A stretch of DNA of 17,455 nucleotides from Rodentolepis nana (Eukaryota; Platyhelminthes; Cestoda; Cyclophyllidea; Hymenolepididae): contig UZAE01012387.1 of the NCBI GenBank assembly GCA_900617975.1, positions 1 to 17,455 on the forward strand, written 5' to 3'. The notes below the pieces were generated by a model. It did not search any database. It was not told where the DNA came from and was given only the letters and a program-made list of their open reading frames with translations. Shown piece by piece: positions 9,701 through 17,348 of this stretch. Each line of letters starts with the position of its first letter. Position 1 is the first letter of the stretch. The translations under genes and the position numbers were made by a program.

Positions 9701-12700
9701 GTTCAAGGAGAAGGCGGCCATTATGGCCATACACCCCCTCCAAGAGTATAGTTTGACAAGTCGTGGAATAATGATTGAATAGACGGCTGAGCCAATACTG
9801 CTACCACAAACTGAAATTCCGGTTGCTGTGGCTCGTCGTTTTGCAAACCATTGAGTGACTATTGTGGCTGAGGGTAGGTAGATCAAACCGTAGCATATTC
9901 CTTGTAAAGAGGTTTTAAACAAATGAGAGTATAGTATATTTGAAAAAAATAATAATTTCTTGAATGCATCAGATTTGGTCTACAGCCAACGATTTTCTTT
10001 TCATTTCCGACAAATTTGCCTTAACCACCTGCTTTTTGGTGACATTTGTTTACTCTTTCCTCTGCGTTTTCAATGTGTTTGCAGAAGTCGGAACTAAGTT
10101 ACGACTCATTCTTAATTTAATTATTGGCAAAATGGTATAATGCAACTTCCAAATGTGCTGCAGACTTAGAAAGCCTTGTATGTGTGGAAAAACGACAAGG
10201 GACATTTTTAAGTCATACTTGCGAAACACAGAGCTTAAACAACGCACAACAAAAAAGTTAAATTTCATGAAATGTGTCAAATTTTGATATACATTTTATC
10301 ATTATCCACAAAAAATCATAGCCATCTATAATAACTAAATGTGCTGCTCTTTTTAGGCACAGAATTACTCATGGTAAATGTTTCGAAGGACCTGTTTGTC
10401 GATTAAGTTAATTTCTACAATGCTTACCATTTTTTAATTACATTGCGTTTAGTTGATTCGATACAACTGATGCATGAAAGTTAGCTTAGTTCTGGAAGTA
10501 CCGTATAGAATTTACTTTCTACTAAGTCAATATTGTCGAGAGCATTTTTTTAAATTTGATTTCCAATGAAGTTTTATTTCATATATAACAGTATATTCAT
10601 ATTTCCTCCACCTAAACCATATAGATGAAAAGATATTATCTGGAACAGACTGCTAATAGTATAATTGCCAACATTAATTGAACATGATAAGCAGTGTATC
10701 GGAGAAGATACGTGGAAATATTATTTAAAGAATTTTCAAACACAAGTGCTCTAATTATTCTATGACTCAATATACTTATTGTTTAAATTTATACTCATTG
10801 GAGTATCCTTTTACATTGCGAAATAATTTATTCAAACCCAGCTTGAGACTAAAATTGCGTCTCTATACTGAGTGGCATACACTTGGTACAAATACTTACT
10901 TCTATATTTGATCGTGGGGTGTGCGATAGACTTACCAGCACGTGGTGCACCTTGGGCAACGTTTACTCATGCGGCAAAAAATTCTATTAACCGGCAGTTA
11001 ACTTCTCACTTCAAATTATCGTGACACCACTGTACGTCATGTTCGACCACTTCCACACTACTCGCCTTACTTTCTTCTCTGCTTTTATGTCTGCGAATCA
11101 CGCTTCTGTCCTCCTTCTCGACATTTTGGGACTTTGATCCTCCCCTCTGCGAAGCCCGAAGTCAGCGAAAGAGTCAATGCTAATTATCATAAAGCCGGTC
11201 ATTTGAAATAATATTTGATCATTATGATTGCTTTTAAATCTTATAGCGACAGTCATTTTTTTCATTAATTTGGAATCTGATTTACTATTAACTTTTTGCA
11301 ATTGCATTAGATTTTGGGACAAAATATAATGACAACTTTCTAACCTCATACCTGAATCAATGGTCATTAGCCTGCCTATTGTTTATCGTTATCGATGGCA
11401 TCAAAAGTAACTACTAAATAAATTTTTAATACATAACTTTTGCCACTTAGGGTAGTTAAAGTGAGAGGAACTTGTTTTTCAGTCAATAGCGCTTTGATCT
11501 TATTTCACGAAAAATTTTTGCATCATAGTTACATACTTCGAAAATTCGTATTGCTAAACGCCAAGCCAATTCAACTTCACTTTCATTAATTTTATGGTAA
11601 CATGGAATACCTACGGTCAAAGTGTCTTTGCAGAAAGTGTTGAAGACTTAACACTAAACCAACACTTACTATACTCATATTAAGGGAGTGTTAGGCGTAT
11701 GCGACCTAACGATTAAGGAAATAACAGAGCCTGGGTGATAATTTTTCAATAAGTTACTTGATAAACAGAAAGCGGTTTACACATACACCTCATCCTAAAT
11801 TTTTATTTTCACACGCATTTTCGATCATTTATGACTGTTTATTCACGGAAATATTTGAACTACCTTAAAGAAATCGAAAAAGGCGGATCAATGAGGTGGC
11901 ATGAAATTAGTAAACAGAAATCGCTTCTATTTTGTTGTCATGTTTACTATTTATTCAGGGTGAAAAAATATTATTCATTATGATATCATAGTATTTCAAT
12001 TTAGTTTCCCTTTAAGTTAATCCAGACTTCCAAAAATGGAAAATTAAACTCGTACAGTCAAATCTTCACTTAATCTGTCCAACCATTTTTTAGTTTTTCC
12101 AAAATTTGCCAAACAATTTTTGAGCAGATTTGATTAAGATTGATTAAAAATGTTCACTGTAGAAAAATTACAATTGATTTTGGTTATTAGTTGTGATCTG
12201 CTTCACAAAATAATTATAGTGAGACAAATGATTCCTATATAAGAGACGTTCAATGCATTTCAGTGAAAAGACGTTTCATATACTAATTTTTTGCAGAAAA
12301 TTATAATAATAAATAAATATTTAATAGAATGATTACTGTAAACAGCAAAAACGTCACTGATCCCTTACTTGATAACTAATTTTTTCATAATGTGTTTTGA
12401 AGTAATTTTAAGAATATATTTGGGGAGAATTTAACCGATTTACCATTCAAAATTTCACCTTTTGGAGTTAGTTAAAGGTATCGTTTTAAATATAAAGCAC
12501 GAATTCGTGGTACGTGGAAAGTGAAAATATCGAAAGTTCTTGAAATTGGAGCTACGAAGCACCAGAATAGGAAGATTAGAGCAATTGCGATAAAAGTGCA
12601 TAAAGTAAAATCTGAGAAGCCAACTGAGTAAGTCCTTTCCATTTGCCTTCTTTCGCCTTAGTTAAAACTTACTGCGCATCGCCAGGAGTTATAAATTGCA

Positions 12701-13622
12701 AACGGATTGGCTAGCCATGGATAATAGCAATAATTTATTGGTGAATAAAAAATATTTACCGGTAACAACACCGTAGAGAATGATGAAGGAGTAAACATCG
12801 TAGACGAAGGATGCAGTCATGACTGAACAGAAGGATGCCAGAGATCCCACCCAAACGAGAACTCGAAAGCTCACAACATTCGAAATAGCACTGACGAGTG
12901 GCCCTTCAAATAAAAGAATTATTTCACAAATTTGAGAGGTTGCAATTAAAGAGTCAGATGTTCTCAGTTTCACTGTATGTCCCCTTAAGAACAATCCGAA
13001 AGAACTAATAATAGGTGTCCAAAGATAATTAATTTACGGATTTCTTGTTTTCCCCATTTGATTTATTTTTCGTCTTGTTTAATATAACATATAAATCTCG
13101 TTTCTAATGCCATATCCTATTCAAACTAATATTTTATCAAGAATAAACTGGGCTTTGTGCCGTGGTAATTGGTGGTTTTAATTTCCAATCTATTCACAAT
13201 AGGTAAAACAAATAAATAATTAACTTTTCCCAACCACTTTGAATTATTTATATGAAGCATCGTAATCAAGTATAGCTCAGAAACAGTAGCTTTCTAGTAT
13301 TTAGAATTCACTTAAGCTCAACTGATTTACCAGATATGAGAGTAAACCCGACAATGAAAGATCCAGCCAGTGAAATTGTCGTTGTTGAACACTGGAAGCT
13401 TTCCTGAACGTCGGAAAGTATAATACCGAAGGAGAATGATAGACCGTCTACGAAGAACATACAGATGAAGCTTCCAGCCAACACGACCCAACCCCAGCCA
13501 CCGTCAGGAGGAATGGGCGGTTCAATTTCCTCAAGGTTAATTTCAATATCTTGCGTGGATTCTTCTACTTCGACTTCAGACATTGGCATTTCGGGAGAAG
13601 GGACGGGTTTAGTTTGAGTCAT
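3561..13622 (-). CDS. Monocarboxylate transporter-like (SLC16/MCT family) 12-TM protein, 10 exons, 676 aa
   Basis: A multi-pass plasma-membrane solute carrier of the MCT branch of the major facilitator superfamily. Ten exons (13331-13622, 12760-12903, 9515-9900, 8984-9083, 7332-7438, 4668-4856, 4380-4593, 4043-4312, 3847-3972, 3561-3763) join into 2031 nt. Intron phases are 1,1,0,1,0,0,1,1,1 and every junction has GT-AG ends. The MCT signature PPDGGWGWVV is at residues 38-47, opening TM1. The second signature region, WFAKRR plus a Gly-rich stretch, is at 163-186, leading into TM5. I count 12 hydrophobic segments: six at about 43-222 and six at about 459-640, with a long acidic/basic loop between. 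TM8 has an Arg (R515 in GRIVAG) where MCTs carry a functional Arg. The Asp found four residues earlier in MCT1 (family knowledge) is Asn here, and the TM1 Lys of MCT1-4 is absent. This resembles orphan-type MCTs (MCT9/12/14-like) rather than proton-lactate MCT1-4, so the substrate is unknown. The chosen ATG has a spliced 5' leader and the frame is complete. Confidence 0.93.
3847..3972 (-). CDS. MCT-like gene, exon 9 (residues 568-610, TM10-TM11)
   Basis: 126-nt symmetric exon (phase 1 to 1) with acceptor TTCTTTCAG and donor CTTG|GTAAGA. It encodes the MCT-typical stretch LLVEMLGLDRLTNAYG followed by FLLLFQGVAY, then SSPIL, which is the TM10-TM11 loop and TM11. The similarity to family members here is very strong. 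Confidence 0.93.
4043..4312 (-). CDS. MCT-like gene, exon 8 (residues 478-568, TM8-TM10)
   Basis: 270-nt symmetric exon (phase 1 to 1). The acceptor is ATTTTAG, giving a split Gly and then YPVPYMFLSSEA. It encodes the end of TM7, TM8 with NTVGRIVAGVISD (R515), TM9 and most of TM10 (GLSIA). The donor is ATTG|GTAAGT. Confidence 0.93.
4380..4593 (-). CDS. MCT-like gene, exon 7 (residues 407-478, TM7)
   Basis: 214-nt exon (phase 0 to 1) between TTTAATTTAG and CTTG|GTAAAC. It ends the central loop with a charged stretch (EAVDEEIGKESKIK) and begins TM7 after the amphipathic LSELFDVSLFRSPTFAV segment that typically precedes TM7 in MCTs. It is flanked by the 74-nt intron 6 and the 67-nt intron 7. 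Confidence 0.92.
4668..4856 (-). CDS. MCT-like gene, exon 6 (residues 344-406, loop)
   Basis: 189-nt symmetric exon (phase 0 to 0) between TCATTTAG and GAG|GTGAGA. It encodes the distal loop: a Ser-rich start, a charged predicted helix (LQEEIKRRLERETE, residues 374-387), and PVNRADFFYTTSMSR (389-403). The last segment resembles the R-x-D-x-F-Y-x-x-S stretch I associate with the pre-TM7 region of orphan and invertebrate MCTs (recalled, not checked). Confidence 0.88.
5762..5777 (+). repeat. LINE target-site duplication, left copy
   Basis: AAATTATTATTCCTTT, identical to 6906-6921. It marks the 5' edge of the insertion. Confidence 0.93.
5778..6805 (+). pseudogene. LINE ORF2 C-terminal fragment: RNase H domain and Cys/His knuckle
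   Basis: The open frame runs from 5654 to the TAA at 6803-6805 (383 codons from its first Met). Only about residue 42 onward lies inside the element; the first 41 or so codons are flanking host DNA that happens to be open. Numbered from the Met at 5654, a linker precedes an RNase H fold whose catalytic residues are all present: D142 (FTDGS), E177 (GEIEAI), D203 (LSDSQSA) and D257 (GNEIAD), with H247 in PGHCGIKGN. A terminal C343-x2-C346-x9-H356-x3-C360 knuckle follows, typical of the end of LINE ORF2 proteins. Endonuclease and reverse transcriptase are missing through truncation, so it cannot act autonomously. The last native Met inside the element is residue 47 (5792). The sequence resembles RNase H-bearing LINE proteins I associate with spiders and parasitic worms (recalled, not searched). 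Confidence 0.9.
6824..6842 (+). other. C10-TCTT-G5 hairpin in the LINE 3' UTR
   Basis: Ten C, then TCTT, then five G, starting 18 nt after the ORF2 stop. It can fold as a five-pair GC stem with a four-base loop. It sits at the upstream edge of the tail shared with the SINE-like elements, where those keep CCCTCTG(T/C)GAAGC. Confidence 0.7.
6906..6921 (+). repeat. LINE target-site duplication, right copy
   Basis: AAATTATTATTCCTTT, identical to 5762-5777. The first AAAT could also be counted as the last unit of the (AAAT)n tail. Confidence 0.93.
7332..7438 (-). CDS. MCT-like gene, exon 5 (residues 308-343, loop)
   Basis: 107-nt exon (phase 1 to 0). The acceptor is unusual: five T, then five GT dinucleotides, then AG. 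The donor is AAG|GTAATT. It encodes a basic Ser/Arg-rich loop segment (NGHLPPRNSARSNK), including RQRTLS, a possible basophilic kinase site. Together with exon 4 it makes 207 nt, so the pair can be skipped in frame. Confidence 0.82.
7439..7455 (-). promoter_or_regulatory. (GT)5 polypyrimidine-poor 3' splice site of exon 5
   Basis: The minus strand reads T5-(GT)5-AG directly at the exon 5 border. UG repeats at acceptors are known binding sites of TDP-43/CELF-type proteins in other animals. Any such regulation here is inference. Confidence 0.5.
8757..8783 (-). promoter_or_regulatory. G-quadruplex motif on the transcribed-sense strand of intron 4
   Basis: Read on the minus strand: G9-AT-G3-A-G4-TTT-G5. 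Four G tracts of at least three with loops of 2, 1 and 3 meet the standard quadruplex pattern. It lies about 200 nt downstream of the exon 4 donor, so the pre-mRNA would carry it. Confidence 0.75.
8984..9083 (-). CDS. MCT-like gene, exon 4 (residues 275-308, loop)
   Basis: 100-nt exon (phase 0 to 1) between TTTAAAG and A|GTAAGAG. It was found by following the frame out of exon 3 rather than as a long ORF. It encodes hydrophilic loop sequence starting VQKLEHGDRPGSH, with no known domain. Support is the in-phase junctions on both sides and good splice sites. It is not conserved in any way I can check. Confidence 0.82.
9084..9514 (-). other. Intron 3 of the MCT-like gene (431 nt)
   Basis: AT-rich intron between GTAAGT and TTTAAAG. 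I see no feature in it. Confidence 0.8.
9515..9900 (-). CDS. MCT-like gene, exon 3 (residues 146-274)
   Basis: The largest exon (386 nt, phase 1 to 0). The acceptor is TTTACAAG and the donor CAG|GTAAGT, a strong consensus. It encodes the rest of TM4, the conserved QWFAKRR...G loop, TM5, TM6, and the start of the cytosolic loop with a basic cluster (MKLRKKQK, residues 229-236) followed by an acidic Ser/Glu-rich stretch. Confidence 0.93.
10904..10913 (+). repeat. Target-site duplication of SINE copy 2, left
   Basis: ATATTTGATC, identical to 11211-11220. Confidence 0.83.
10914..11210 (+). mobile_element. SINE-like element, copy 2 (about 297 bp)
   Basis: Flanked by a perfect 10-bp duplication ATATTTGATC (10904-10913 and 11211-11220). 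It is homologous to copy 1 over its whole length and begins at the same 5' position, so neither copy is a random truncation. It has about 21 extra bases between two CGGCA pentamers near 10976-11004. Its 3' tail (GAAGCCCGAAGTCAGC ... CATAAAGCCGGTCATTTGAAAT) matches the LINE tail. It lies in transporter intron 2, antisense to the gene. Confidence 0.87.
11211..11220 (+). repeat. Target-site duplication of SINE copy 2, right
   Basis: ATATTTGATC, identical to 10904-10913. Confidence 0.83.
12472..12642 (-). other. 56-codon open frame with one hydrophobic segment, in intron 2
   Basis: ATG at 12642, stop at 12474-12472. The peptide begins MERTYSVGFSDFTLC, has an 18-20 residue hydrophobic run (IAIALIFLFWCFVAPI), then a basic tail (HVPRIRALYLKRYL). 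It reads in the same direction as the transporter, about 118 nt downstream of exon 2. The opposite strand is also open here (basic peptide, ending at a stop with GTAAGT overlap), so one of the two must be a shadow. It could be a small ORF, an unrecognised alternative exon or chance. Confidence 0.18.
12760..12903 (-). CDS. MCT-like gene, exon 2 (residues 98-146)
   Basis: 144-nt symmetric exon (phase 1 to 1) between acceptor TTTGAAG and donor CCG|GTAAAT. It encodes the end of TM2, TM3 and the first half of TM4 (ILYGVVTG). The acceptor has a weak, interrupted pyrimidine tract. Because it is symmetric, skipping it would keep frame but remove about 1.5 helices. Confidence 0.9.
12904..13330 (-). 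other. Intron 1 of the MCT-like gene (427 nt)
   Basis: AT-rich intron between GTAAATC and TTTGAAG. I see no coding, RNA gene or repeat in it beyond low-complexity AT sequence. Confidence 0.85.
13331..13622 (-). CDS. MCT-like gene, exon 1 (residues 1-98)
   Basis: Coding exon of 292 nt starting at the ATG, ending in phase 1 at a CTG|GTAAAT donor. It encodes an acidic cytosolic N-terminus rich in Glu (residues 16-34), the PPDGGWGWVV signature, TM1 and the start of TM2. The Met is preferred because the signature lies about 40 residues in, as usual for the family, and an AG acceptor 13 nt upstream rules out a longer frame in the same exon. Confidence 0.92.
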
Positions 13623-13637
13623 TTTGAGGCCTTTCTA
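13623..13637 (-). promoter_or_regulatory. 5' leader splice acceptor just upstream of the transporter ATG
   Basis: On the minus strand, TTTTTACTTTTAG is followed by a 12-nt leader (13634-13623) and then ATG. The pyrimidine-rich tract and AG make a good 3' splice site. So the leader comes either from an upstream non-coding exon or from a trans-spliced leader. Confidence 0.6.
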
Positions 13638-14310
13638 AAAGTAAAAATAGCGTAATTGTGCACCCGAATGATTTATGCATTGGGAATAAAAAAGCAAGTA
13701 AAACGCTATCTTCAAATAAGTCATTCATTACTTTCTAGAACAAGAACTGGTAATTTATGCGATGTCGTAAGGTATTTTTTTGAAAAATGTGCCTTGGCTT
13801 AACCTTCTGTCAAGAGGCAAATTCCATTTATCAAGTAAGAATATTCAACGAATTCTTCATAATTCGAGACACATTGCATGGTCCAATAAAAAAGTGACGA
13901 TAAAATCGGCATGTTGTCGAGGCAAACAATCAATATTTAAAGGAAATCACTTCACAAACGCCATATCTGTTAATCTCAAGAAAGTGTAAAATGGTGGTTA
14001 TTTACTAAACAGCTGTTTTACTCGTATTCAAAGAAGTTAATTATGCTTCATTAGAAACTTAGATTTTATTGCTGAAATAAAATGGCAGGAAATATAATAA
14101 GTGCTCTCATGAGTGACAGTTTGAACAATATGTTTGATAATGAAATCGTGTTATTTGAGGTCAAATGCATTCTCCATTTCTCAATATATCTCATTAAGTC
14201 ATTTTCATAATTTTAAATATTTTCAATGATGTTTGCTCACTTAAAATGGGTTTGCAGACGTTATTGTTCATAAGTTTTGTCATCGAAAGCTTTCCTTTGC
14301 TTTCCTTTGC

Positions 14311-14508
14311 CTAAAGAGCAAAATTCGCGTTTTGGGATGTTCCAAATGAATGATAGGAAAAGGCGCCTTCATATTTATCATAATCCTCATCAGTAAAGCA
14401 GGTGACGTTTTTTTTCAAAGCCACCTTTGGATATTTGTATGTCCAATTATTTTCAAATACTACATTAGTGAAGCTATCAAGTATGATCAAGATCAAGTAT
14501 GTATTCAA
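14311..14508 (-). CDS. Small ORF (65 codons), possible secreted peptide, unidentified
   Basis: It starts MNTYLILIILDSF, a short hydrophobic N-terminus that could be a weak signal peptide. It has two N-glycosylation sequons (N21-W-T, N34-V-T), one Cys (C37) and an acidic stretch DEDYDKYEGAF (40-50). It lies 689 nt upstream of the transporter ATG on the same strand, inside the proposed 5' UTR intron. It has no recognised family and no clear promoter or splice context. It may be chance. Confidence 0.2.
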   Translation of the reverse strand: MNTYLILIILDSFTNVVFENNWTYKYPKVALKKNVTCFTDEDYDKYEGAFSYHSFGTSQNANFAL

Positions 14509-14817
14509 TAAACGTTTTAATAAGCCCAGTAAACGTTGACCAAAATGAGGAAATTAATTCACATAGGTGAACGAAGAAGAAGCATCTCAAGTTTTAGTTA
14601 ACATTCTTATTTATTAGGAAACTGCATTCATTCGAATAGATTATAAACAAAGTTAGTTTTAGTGATGAATGCAGATAATATGGTGGGGAAAGATTAACGT
14701 CATTAAAACTTTCTTTTTAATTAAAACTTTGGTAATAAAACCCTGTAACGATAGATATATTTGACTATTAGTTTCGCTATATTATTACAACATATAATTC
14801 ATATAAAATGTTTATTT

Positions 14818-15010
14818 ACCTTCTACCACAAGCCTAACCGTTCCAAGTAAACAAATCAGGGGAAGAATCTTGAGAAAACAAAATCCAAGATTTTATAGGC
14901 TTATCATGCCAATAACAGAAGTCTAAATCTGCTGGCATTTTAAGTGTTATTATGGTTGGTTAACACAGGTTCAGCTATTTGTTCGTTGGCCAGGAAGCAA
15001 GCCAATCAGA
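14818..15010 (-). promoter_or_regulatory. Possible promoter and non-coding first exon of the transporter
   Basis: Reading the minus strand, there is an ATTGG (reverse CCAAT) at about 15007-15003 inside a locally GC-richer patch. A TATAAAA follows at 14897-14891. Then come about 70 nt without ATG, ending in a plausible donor GAAG|GTAAAT (intron from 14819). Spliced to the acceptor at 13635 this would give a 5' UTR intron of 1185 nt. The order and spacing are promoter-like, but each motif is short and could be chance. Confidence 0.25.
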
Positions 15011-15545
15011 ATGAGCCCAGTGCGCGAGTGCTCGTATAGGCTGTGACACGTTTTATGACATTGGGAGGTACCTAAATAATTATCTATCTACATGATCATT
15101 ACATTTAATTAATCTAATTAATACTTTTGCAAAATATAAATTCATATCAGTCAAAAATTGAAGAAAATGTTCGTGTAAGTTAATGTTTCGTTGGATGCTT
15201 AGCGCCGCAGGGTTCAAAATTTCCACTGATGCCTAAAGCATAGCTTCGCTGACTACCAACGGGGCATATTCAACCATTAGAGGTATTTTTCACTCTGTGA
15301 ATTTAATAGCGATGCAAGAAACAGATTAAATTCCTGCAATGTAAACAAACCAAAAATGCAAAATCTAAATGATGGAGTTCTATATTTACTTTAATGGAGG
15401 CACTCTAAAAATATTATCTTCCGGTCTCTACTTAGTTAATGGGAACATTTTTAAATTAACTAACATTAATCAGTATCGACAATCTAACTGAAGTGAAATT
15501 GCAGTTCTACTCATAGATTTCAAATTAAAAAGGTACCCATGTCAT

Positions 15546-15548
<3 letters not shown>

Positions 15549-15580
<32 letters not shown>
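15549..15580. repeat. (AT)16 microsatellite
   Basis: Sixteen uninterrupted AT units. Confidence 0.95.
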
Positions 15581-15582
<2 letters not shown>

Positions 15583-16578
15583 AAAATTAAGATATCACTT
15601 CTTTAATATCTTCATCTCATATACCTTTTTCTGAATTGGTTTATATAATACTTTATTGTTCTTTAGCAGGAGTACTTGTGCTATTATTCATGAATACTAA
15701 TGAAATGAACTCTAGATTGCGTGTATGCTTAAATTGTGCGGGATAGTAAGGAAATTAAAAATGAGAGATCTTGGATTCCAATAGCTCACATTTAGTCTCA
15801 GAATACATGGCGAGTCTCATTTTCGAGTTGGAAGATAGAGCAAATAACATTAATCGATAGACCCGTTTATTTTTCATACGATGTGCCAATATTTTTGTTC
15901 AATCTACTGTTTTGTTATCCATTTAATTAGTCAGATCTTGTTGCTGCTTTTACCATATTAAGTTCATTAAACATAACTAAAAGTTTCTATGAAGATCACG
16001 ATATGCTTTTATTTTAGTTTACCTAATTATTGATCTCATTATAGTGCTTTTTGTCATTATAATCTGTAACCTAACGCCCAACTTTAAGTCCAATCCAATA
16101 TAGCCTTCCGCAAAGAAGAAGGCCTAGTTTCCTGTTGCACCTATGATGACCTGATGCATTTGTCCAACAGTTAGTCACAGTTTGTTTAAATACAGTTTTT
16201 CCTTCTGGGTAAAGTTGACTCATCACGAATACGAAATGAGGAAATACCTTTGAATATTTAGGTCTTCCAAATGCCGGGTCATGCAAACAATTAGTGCGCT
16301 ATGAAATATCATCAGAAATTTCATACTATTGTCTTAAATAAGTCATTTTTAAATTTTTCCCATATTTGAATATGATAAAATATGAAGGAAGACTTCACAA
16401 ACTCCCTCTCTCCCTCTGCAAATGTAAATGCGATTAATTGATCTAAAACAGTTCTGTTTACCTCAAAATATTTGAGCATATTTTCCATATTGCCAGTTTA
16501 AAAATACCGGTTCTATTAAAACGATCATTTCTAGTAAAACAGTGCCCTATTTTTTAAGTTCTCGATAACATATTACTA

Positions 16579-16582
<4 letters not shown>

Positions 16583-16618
<36 letters not shown>
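16583..16618. repeat. (AT)18 microsatellite
   Basis: Eighteen uninterrupted AT units, directly beside the palindrome at 16618-16673. Confidence 0.95.
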
Positions 16619-16622
<4 letters not shown>

Positions 16623-16625
16623 CCG

Positions 16626-16667
<42 letters not shown>

Positions 16668-16673
16668 GAATAA
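16618..16673. repeat. 56-nt palindrome TTATTCCG-T-(TA)19-T-CGGAATAA
   Basis: The 8-nt arms are perfect inverted repeats. The (TA)19 core is self-complementary, with one T-T mismatch between arm and core. The whole can extrude as a cruciform or long hairpin. Confidence 0.85.
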
Positions 16674-17310
16674 AGAGTTTACTAAGAAATATAGATTCAG
16701 GTAGTCGGAGAAATGCTCCCCAAATCAAGCTGTAAATTTAAGTGTCAATTGCGTATTTTAGCTAATTCTACTCACTAAACTGCTCTGAACAGAAAAATAT
16801 TCCCAAAACTGATAGAATTTATTTATCATACCCTTGAAAGATGAGGACACGTAGGATGTTTCTGACAGAAAAAATGACCTATTCGTTCAAGCATGCTGTT
16901 TCAAATCGAGGTATTCTTTCTGATTGATTAAAATTAAGAAAAAGTTGATTAGCATCATGAAACGTCTTTTGAGTTTATTGTGGTCTTTTGTGACAACTAA
17001 AGTGTTTACCAACTTAATTCGATAGTTTTGAACGTAGGTAATTAGAACTGTATTAATTTTACACACTATTGTATTGAATTGTAGGTATATTTACCCAGTA
17101 ACGGAGCAAGAGCAGGGATTTTGTCCCAGGAGACTCACGCTGATCAATATGTGCTTTCATTTAGCCAACGCTGCGAGTATGTCATATATAAGTTTGGTAT
17201 ATTAGCTATTCTTCTAAGCCCAATGATATGAAAGAAAAATATTACTCGGATTTGCAGGAGAAGTCTTGGCCTAACGAGATAAAACGCACTTTATCGATAG
17301 GTTCATTGCC

Positions 17311-17348
17311 TGACCAATCATGTTCTGATAGGTCCCATGATTGGATCA
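17311..17348. repeat. Inverted repeat TGACCAATCATG / CATGATTGGATCA
   Basis: Stem of 12 pairs with one bulged base and a 13-nt loop. Both arms carry a CCAAT/ATTGG core. It lies in a locally less AT-rich stretch at the window end. Role unknown. Confidence 0.5.

Larger units (their letters stand above)
9901..12759 (-). other. Intron 2 of the MCT-like gene (2859 nt)
   Basis: The longest intron, splitting TM4. It contains SINE copy 2 (10914-11210, antisense to the gene) and a 56-codon open frame of membrane character at 12472-12642. The rest is AT-rich with short chance ORFs and no recognisable gene. Confidence 0.85.

Noticed and set aside
10050..10280. 76-codon minus ORF and two overlapping plus-strand open stretches in intron 2
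   Set aside because: Three overlapping frames are open with no family resemblance and no splice or promoter context; chance is the simplest reading.
11036..11050. TGTTCGACCAC in SINE copy 2 as a Pol III B box
   Set aside because: It is about 125 nt from the 5' end, has no matching A box, and is not kept in copy 1.
11098..11367. 89-codon minus ORF
   Set aside because: It crosses the boundary of SINE copy 2 into the intron and has no recognisable content.
15180..15230. GGTTCAAAAT as a tRNA B box
   Set aside because: There is no A box at the right distance and no cloverleaf can be drawn.
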